Source: an uncultured Desulfomonile sp.
Lineage (GTDB): Bacteria > Desulfobacterota > Desulfomonilia > Desulfomonilales > Desulfomonilaceae
Assembly: GCA_903853735.1 (NCBI GenBank)
Contig: CAINUH010000138.1
Span: 1-8,519 of the forward strand
Length of the DNA: 8,519 nt
Reading direction: 5' to 3'
Below the pieces are notes generated by a model. The model ran no database searches, had not been told where the DNA came from, and saw nothing but the letters and a program-made list of their open reading frames with translations. The position numbers and the translations under genes were made by a program. Shown one piece after another: positions 6,565 to 8,519 of this stretch (the stretch's first letter is position 1; each line of letters opens with the position of its first letter).

Positions 6565-7383
6565 ATGATAGAAGAGGAATACATAGGCAATGTGAAAAAA
6601 TTCAGGTTGGCTCGCTCCGTGGCAGGCCGACCTTTGTATTTTACGTGCGCCTATTGGGTGGACGGACTTATGGTGGATACTGGTTGTGCTCACACTGTGT
6701 CCGAACTGGTCAACGCCGTCGGCGATCTTGCGATACACTCCATAGTGAATAGTCATAGTCACGAAGATCATGTTGGGGGGAATGCTGCTCTTAGCGCCAA
6801 GTTTGGGGCCGAAATAAGGGCCCATACAGCAGCTTTACCTATTCTCAGGGCTCCTAGAGACAAGCCTTTGCGTCTATATCAGCGCGTAATGTGGGGCTAT
6901 CCCGAACCATGTGCCGGCTTGCCATTGGGAGACGTCGTTGAGACGGACAAGCACCGATTCCAGGTCATAAACACCCCCGGCCACTCTCGTGACCACATAT
7001 CCCTCTACGAACCGGACGAGGGTTGGCTTTTCTGCGGGGACGCTTATGTGGGCGGTCGTGATCGTGCCCTGAGAAGAGACTACAACATCTGGGAGATTAT
7101 ATCCTCACTGAAGGAGATGGCAAAGTTAACGCCTTCAATACTGTTTCCCGGAAGCGGTAACGCTAGGCCGGATCCCGTGGGAGAAATGATCAGCAAAATC
7201 ATCTATCTTGAAGAAATGGGAGAGAGAGTGCTGGATCTGCACGGGAAAGGATGGAGCAGGCACAAAATAAGCCGGAAGCTGTTCGGTCATGAAATGCCGA
7301 TTGCTTATATTACTTTCGGACACTTTAGCGGAAGAAACTTGGTTCGATCGTACATCGATGATCGATCGGAGCCACGATCCTAG
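6565..7383 (+). CDS. Metallo-beta-lactamase-fold hydrolase, atypical third histidine position
   Basis: This 272-residue MBL-fold protein has the metal motif HSHEDH at residues 64-69 (H64, H66, D68, H69), H140 in NTPGHS and the bridging D159 in CGDAY. It belongs broadly with glyoxalase II-like hydrolases. The position normally occupied by the last histidine (PGHG) is serine here (S197 in FPGSGNARPDP), so the second metal site may be altered. No signal peptide is seen, so it is probably cytoplasmic. The ligase gene ends 62 bases upstream. In an acyl-CoA cluster a thioesterase or acyl-CoA/lactone hydrolase role is reasonable but is inference. The ribosome binding site is weak (a CAGG about 12 bases before ATG 6565); homology begins near this start, and no better in-frame start is apparent. 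Confidence 0.85.
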   Translation: MIEEEYIGNVKKFRLARSVAGRPLYFTCAYWVDGLMVDTGCAHTVSELVNAVGDLAIHSIVNSHSHEDHVGGNAALSAKFGAEIRAHTAALPILRAPRDKPLRLYQRVMWGYPEPCAGLPLGDVVETDKHRFQVINTPGHSRDHISLYEPDEGWLFCGDAYVGGRDRALRRDYNIWEIISSLKEMAKLTPSILFPGSGNARPDPVGEMISKIIYLEEMGERVLDLHGKGWSRHKISRKLFGHEMPIAYITFGHFSGRNLVRSYIDDRSEPRS

Positions 7384-7632
7384 AGGAGTTCAAGAGCCGT
7401 AGCAAGCCATATCCTTTCCCACATCATATTTCCTAATGCTACCTTTAAAAAATGCGTTTTTGTGGGCGTGAGATGGATAAGCTGCCTTGAGGTGGTAACA
7501 AGGCTGATGCGAGGGGATGCTTTCTCAGTTGTTTTCCGGCATAGTTCCGATATCCTATGCCGTGAACCCTTTCTTCCCAGCAGGTCATTGAAGTAAATTC
7601 CTCTCGCTCCGTTTCGGGGTCGGCGGCCTCTT

Positions 7633-7716
7633 ACCGCCTTGCGGTTTCCGGAGTTACTCCTGGCAGACTTGTCGTGACACTTTAGTGTTTCCTGGTATCT
7701 TTTTGTTTTCAAAAAG
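7633..7716. repeat. Cluster of four short inverted repeats
   Basis: Four perfect stems follow one another within 84 bases. They are ACCGC-CTT-GCGGT (7633-7645), GGAG-TTA-CTCC (7650-7660), ACACT-TT-AGTGT (7677-7688) and CTTTTTG-TTTT-CAAAAAG (7699-7716). The last is a seven-base-pair A/T-rich stem with a T4 loop. None is a classic GC-rich terminator with a T-run. They could be structured RNA, a weak bidirectional terminator or chance. Confidence 0.4.
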
Positions 7717-7786
7717 GTTTGCCCTAAGCTTAGTATGGCGCTCCTTGTTCTGAATGTCCTCCTAACAAACGCTGAGTGGTGAGGAA

Positions 7787-7805
7787 TAAGCGGAAATAAC
7801 GCTTA
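7787..7805. repeat. Small inverted repeat
   Basis: TAAGCG and CGCTTA form a perfect six-base-pair stem around the seven-base loop GAAATAA. It lies in the gene-poor region. An operator-like site or a minor RNA hairpin is possible; no function can be assigned. Confidence 0.3.
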
Positions 7806-8089
7806 ATTATGAGAGGAGAGGGGTGTTTGGTAGGCAACAATGGTCATTTATCGACAGTTTTGATGGGTTCGAACGCGTACATAAACCAGGAAAAGTGTTA
7901 TCTCTAGAAATGTACTGGGATATTGCTGTAAATATAGCTCATTCTTGGACGTGAAAAGGCTTGATCAACGCGTGTAACGGCCGGGGGGCGTTTGAGGCTT
8001 TTATATCCTCTGGCATCGTAGCTCTAGGCTTCATATTGTCTCAGTATTTCAGGTCGTCTTTGGGTGATGAACTACGCCGCAGATAGTGC

Positions 8090-8118
8090 TTGCTGAAGTA
8101 GTTAGGGAGAACTATAGT
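8090..8118 (+). promoter_or_regulatory. Candidate sigma-70-type promoter upstream of the lipase-like gene
   Basis: TTGCTG (8090-8095) is followed after exactly 17 bases by TATAGT (8113-8118), which matches the -10 consensus at five of six positions. Transcription would begin near 8125 and leave a leader of about 170 bases before ATG 8298. This is the best pair I could find in the gap, but such matches arise by chance. Confidence 0.35.
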
Positions 8119-8276
8119 CAAGAAGCGCTGAGAACGCGATTGCCTTGAAAGTCTGTTACCATCCCCAGCCTTCGGAACGACATCGTGAGGTGGATCAGCG
8201 TATGCTACGGATTCAGGCGAAGATCGAATGATTCGCGGGACGAAACAGCAGGGTGGGCTCGTTGCCGCATAGCTCC

Positions 8277-8286
8277 GGGGAAAGGA
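8277..8286 (+). promoter_or_regulatory. Ribosome binding site of the lipase-like gene
   Basis: GGGGAAAGGA is a strong purine-rich Shine-Dalgarno-like stretch ending 11 bases before ATG 8298. An ATG at 8287 immediately follows it but opens only a four-codon frame whose TGA (8299-8301) overlaps ATG 8298. The signal peptide in the 8298 frame supports that start as the real gene. Confidence 0.5.
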
Positions 8287-8297
8287 ATGAAAAAAGA

Positions 8298-8519
8298 ATG
8301 AAAATATTAGGTTGGTTGAAACCTCTGTTCTTGACGACAGCCGCAGCACTTCTCATGGGCGTTTTTTCAAACGGCATGGCAGCGGCGGACGAAAAATCAT
8401 ATCCGGAACCTCCCAAGGGAAAGACCGTCTATGACGCTCCTGATCCGCTGCCACCCGGCAAGCACGGCGATCTGATCTGGGCAACCGAGATCAAGACCGA
8501 AATTCCCGGTGCGCGTGCC
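8298..8519 (+). CDS. Secreted lipase-like alpha/beta hydrolase, N-terminal part (3'-truncated)
   Basis: 74 codons are visible before the window ends. Residues 1-30 form a typical Sec signal peptide: an early lysine, the hydrophobic core LFLTTAAALLMGVF, and a predicted cleavage after AAA at residue 30 (MAAA|DEK). The mature N-terminus is proline-rich (PEPPKGK, then DPLPPGK). It is followed by HGDLIWATEIKTEIPGARA, which resembles the opening of secretory lipase/'lipase family protein' sequences (PGxxGDLIWA...PGARA...). The catalytic Ser-Asp-His would lie downstream and cannot be checked, so the enzyme call is moderate, while export to the periplasm or outside is well supported. It is separated by 0.9 kb from the acyl-CoA cluster and probably has its own promoter. 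Any link, such as releasing fatty or alicyclic acids for the ligase, is speculation. Confidence 0.6.
   Translation, partial: MKILGWLKPLFLTTAAALLMGVFSNGMAAADEKSYPEPPKGKTVYDAPDPLPPGKHGDLIWATEIKTEIPGARA

Larger units (their letters stand above)
7384..8297. other. Gene-poor intergenic region (914 bases)
   Basis: No convincing protein gene is found on either strand. Open frames on the minus strand (7380-7712, 8041-8349 and 8213-8416) lack ribosome binding sites and recognisable motifs, and two of them run into the lipase gene. The first 100 bases after the MBL gene show no strong terminator; only a weak A/T stem AAAAA-TGCG-TTTTT is seen at 7448-7461. Bases 7633-7716 hold four closely spaced small hairpins, another sits at 7787-7805, and a candidate promoter lies at 8090-8118. 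It may be decayed sequence, an undetected RNA gene or a regulatory leader; the sequence does not decide. Confidence 0.5.

Noticed and set aside
6525..6752. 75-codon + strand frame overlapping the MBL gene start
   Set aside because: It is out of frame with, and overlaps, a clear MBL-fold gene and has no family features.
7345..7368. Repeated CGATCG inverted repeat at the 3' end of the MBL gene
   Set aside because: It is a short self-complementary hexamer repeated within coding sequence and has no T-run, so it is not supported as a terminator.
7380..7712. Minus-strand open frame of 110 codons ending at the MBL stop codon
   Set aside because: It starts with TTG without a good ribosome binding site, is rich in Lys/Arg/Ser/Thr, and has no recognisable motif; I could not match it to a transposase or any family.
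7864..7890. tRNA-like GGGTTCGAAC stretch
   Set aside because: It resembles a T-loop, but the flanking bases do not form a T-stem, and no acceptor stem or anticodon arm can be drawn.
8119..8231. Short + strand frame (about 34 codons) before the lipase-like gene
   Set aside because: It has no start codon with a ribosome site, is bounded by stops, and the peptide is not recognised; it could be a gene remnant, but this is unsupported.
8041..8349. Minus-strand open frame of 102 codons upstream of and into the lipase-like gene
   Set aside because: It overlaps the ribosome site and signal-peptide codons of the better-supported + strand gene and shows no domain signal.

Overview
The window looks like a bacterial acyl-CoA catabolism locus, entirely on the + strand, followed by a long gap and the beginning of an unrelated-looking secreted protein gene. 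The domain mix (an HMG-CoA-synthase-like/DUF35 fusion, an SCP2-type thiolase, an acyl-CoA dehydrogenase and a FadD-like ligase) is of the kind I associate with metabolically versatile Desulfobacterota/'Deltaproteobacteria' that degrade fatty, aromatic or alicyclic acids. That placement is an impression from gene style, not a proven taxonomy. No rRNA, tRNA, CRISPR array or recognisable insertion sequence is visible.

Layout: (1) bases 1-1985, the 3' part of a very large multidomain gene. It encodes the tail of an HMG-CoA-synthase/KAS III-like thiolase-fold domain, a DUF35 zinc-ribbon/OB-fold domain, an MFE-2/HSD17B4-type short-chain dehydrogenase and an SCP2 sterol-carrier domain in one reading frame. 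(2) 1999-3204, an SCP2-type thiolase. (3) 3209-3544, a small beta-rich protein of unknown function. (4) 3562-4704, an acyl-CoA dehydrogenase with an IVD/LCAD-style catalytic glutamate. (5) 4805-6502, a FadD-like acyl-CoA ligase. (6) 6565-7383, a metallo-beta-lactamase-fold hydrolase with one atypical ligand position. (7) 7384-8297, about 0.9 kb without a convincing gene, containing several small hairpins and one candidate promoter. (8) From 8298, the signal peptide and N-terminus of a secreted lipase-like alpha/beta hydrolase that runs off the window.

Genes 1-4 are separated by only 13, 4 and 17 bases and are very probably co-transcribed. Genes 5 and 6 follow after 100 and 62 bases on the same strand, with no strong terminator between, so they may belong to the same unit. 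Read as a pathway, the ligase activates a carboxylic acid to its CoA thioester, the acyl-CoA dehydrogenase makes the enoyl-CoA, the SDR oxidises the 3-hydroxyacyl-CoA and the SCP2-type thiolase cleaves the 3-ketoacyl-CoA. The enoyl-CoA hydratase step is missing from the window. The SDR-SCP2 half resembles the eukaryotic peroxisomal multifunctional enzyme 2 without its central hydratase-2 domain. DUF35 proteins are known obligate partners of some thiolases and aldolases (BbsA with BbsB; ChsH2 with Ltp2). The fused DUF35 may therefore dock the neighbouring thiolase and couple dehydrogenation to thiolysis. The substrate cannot be read from the sequence.
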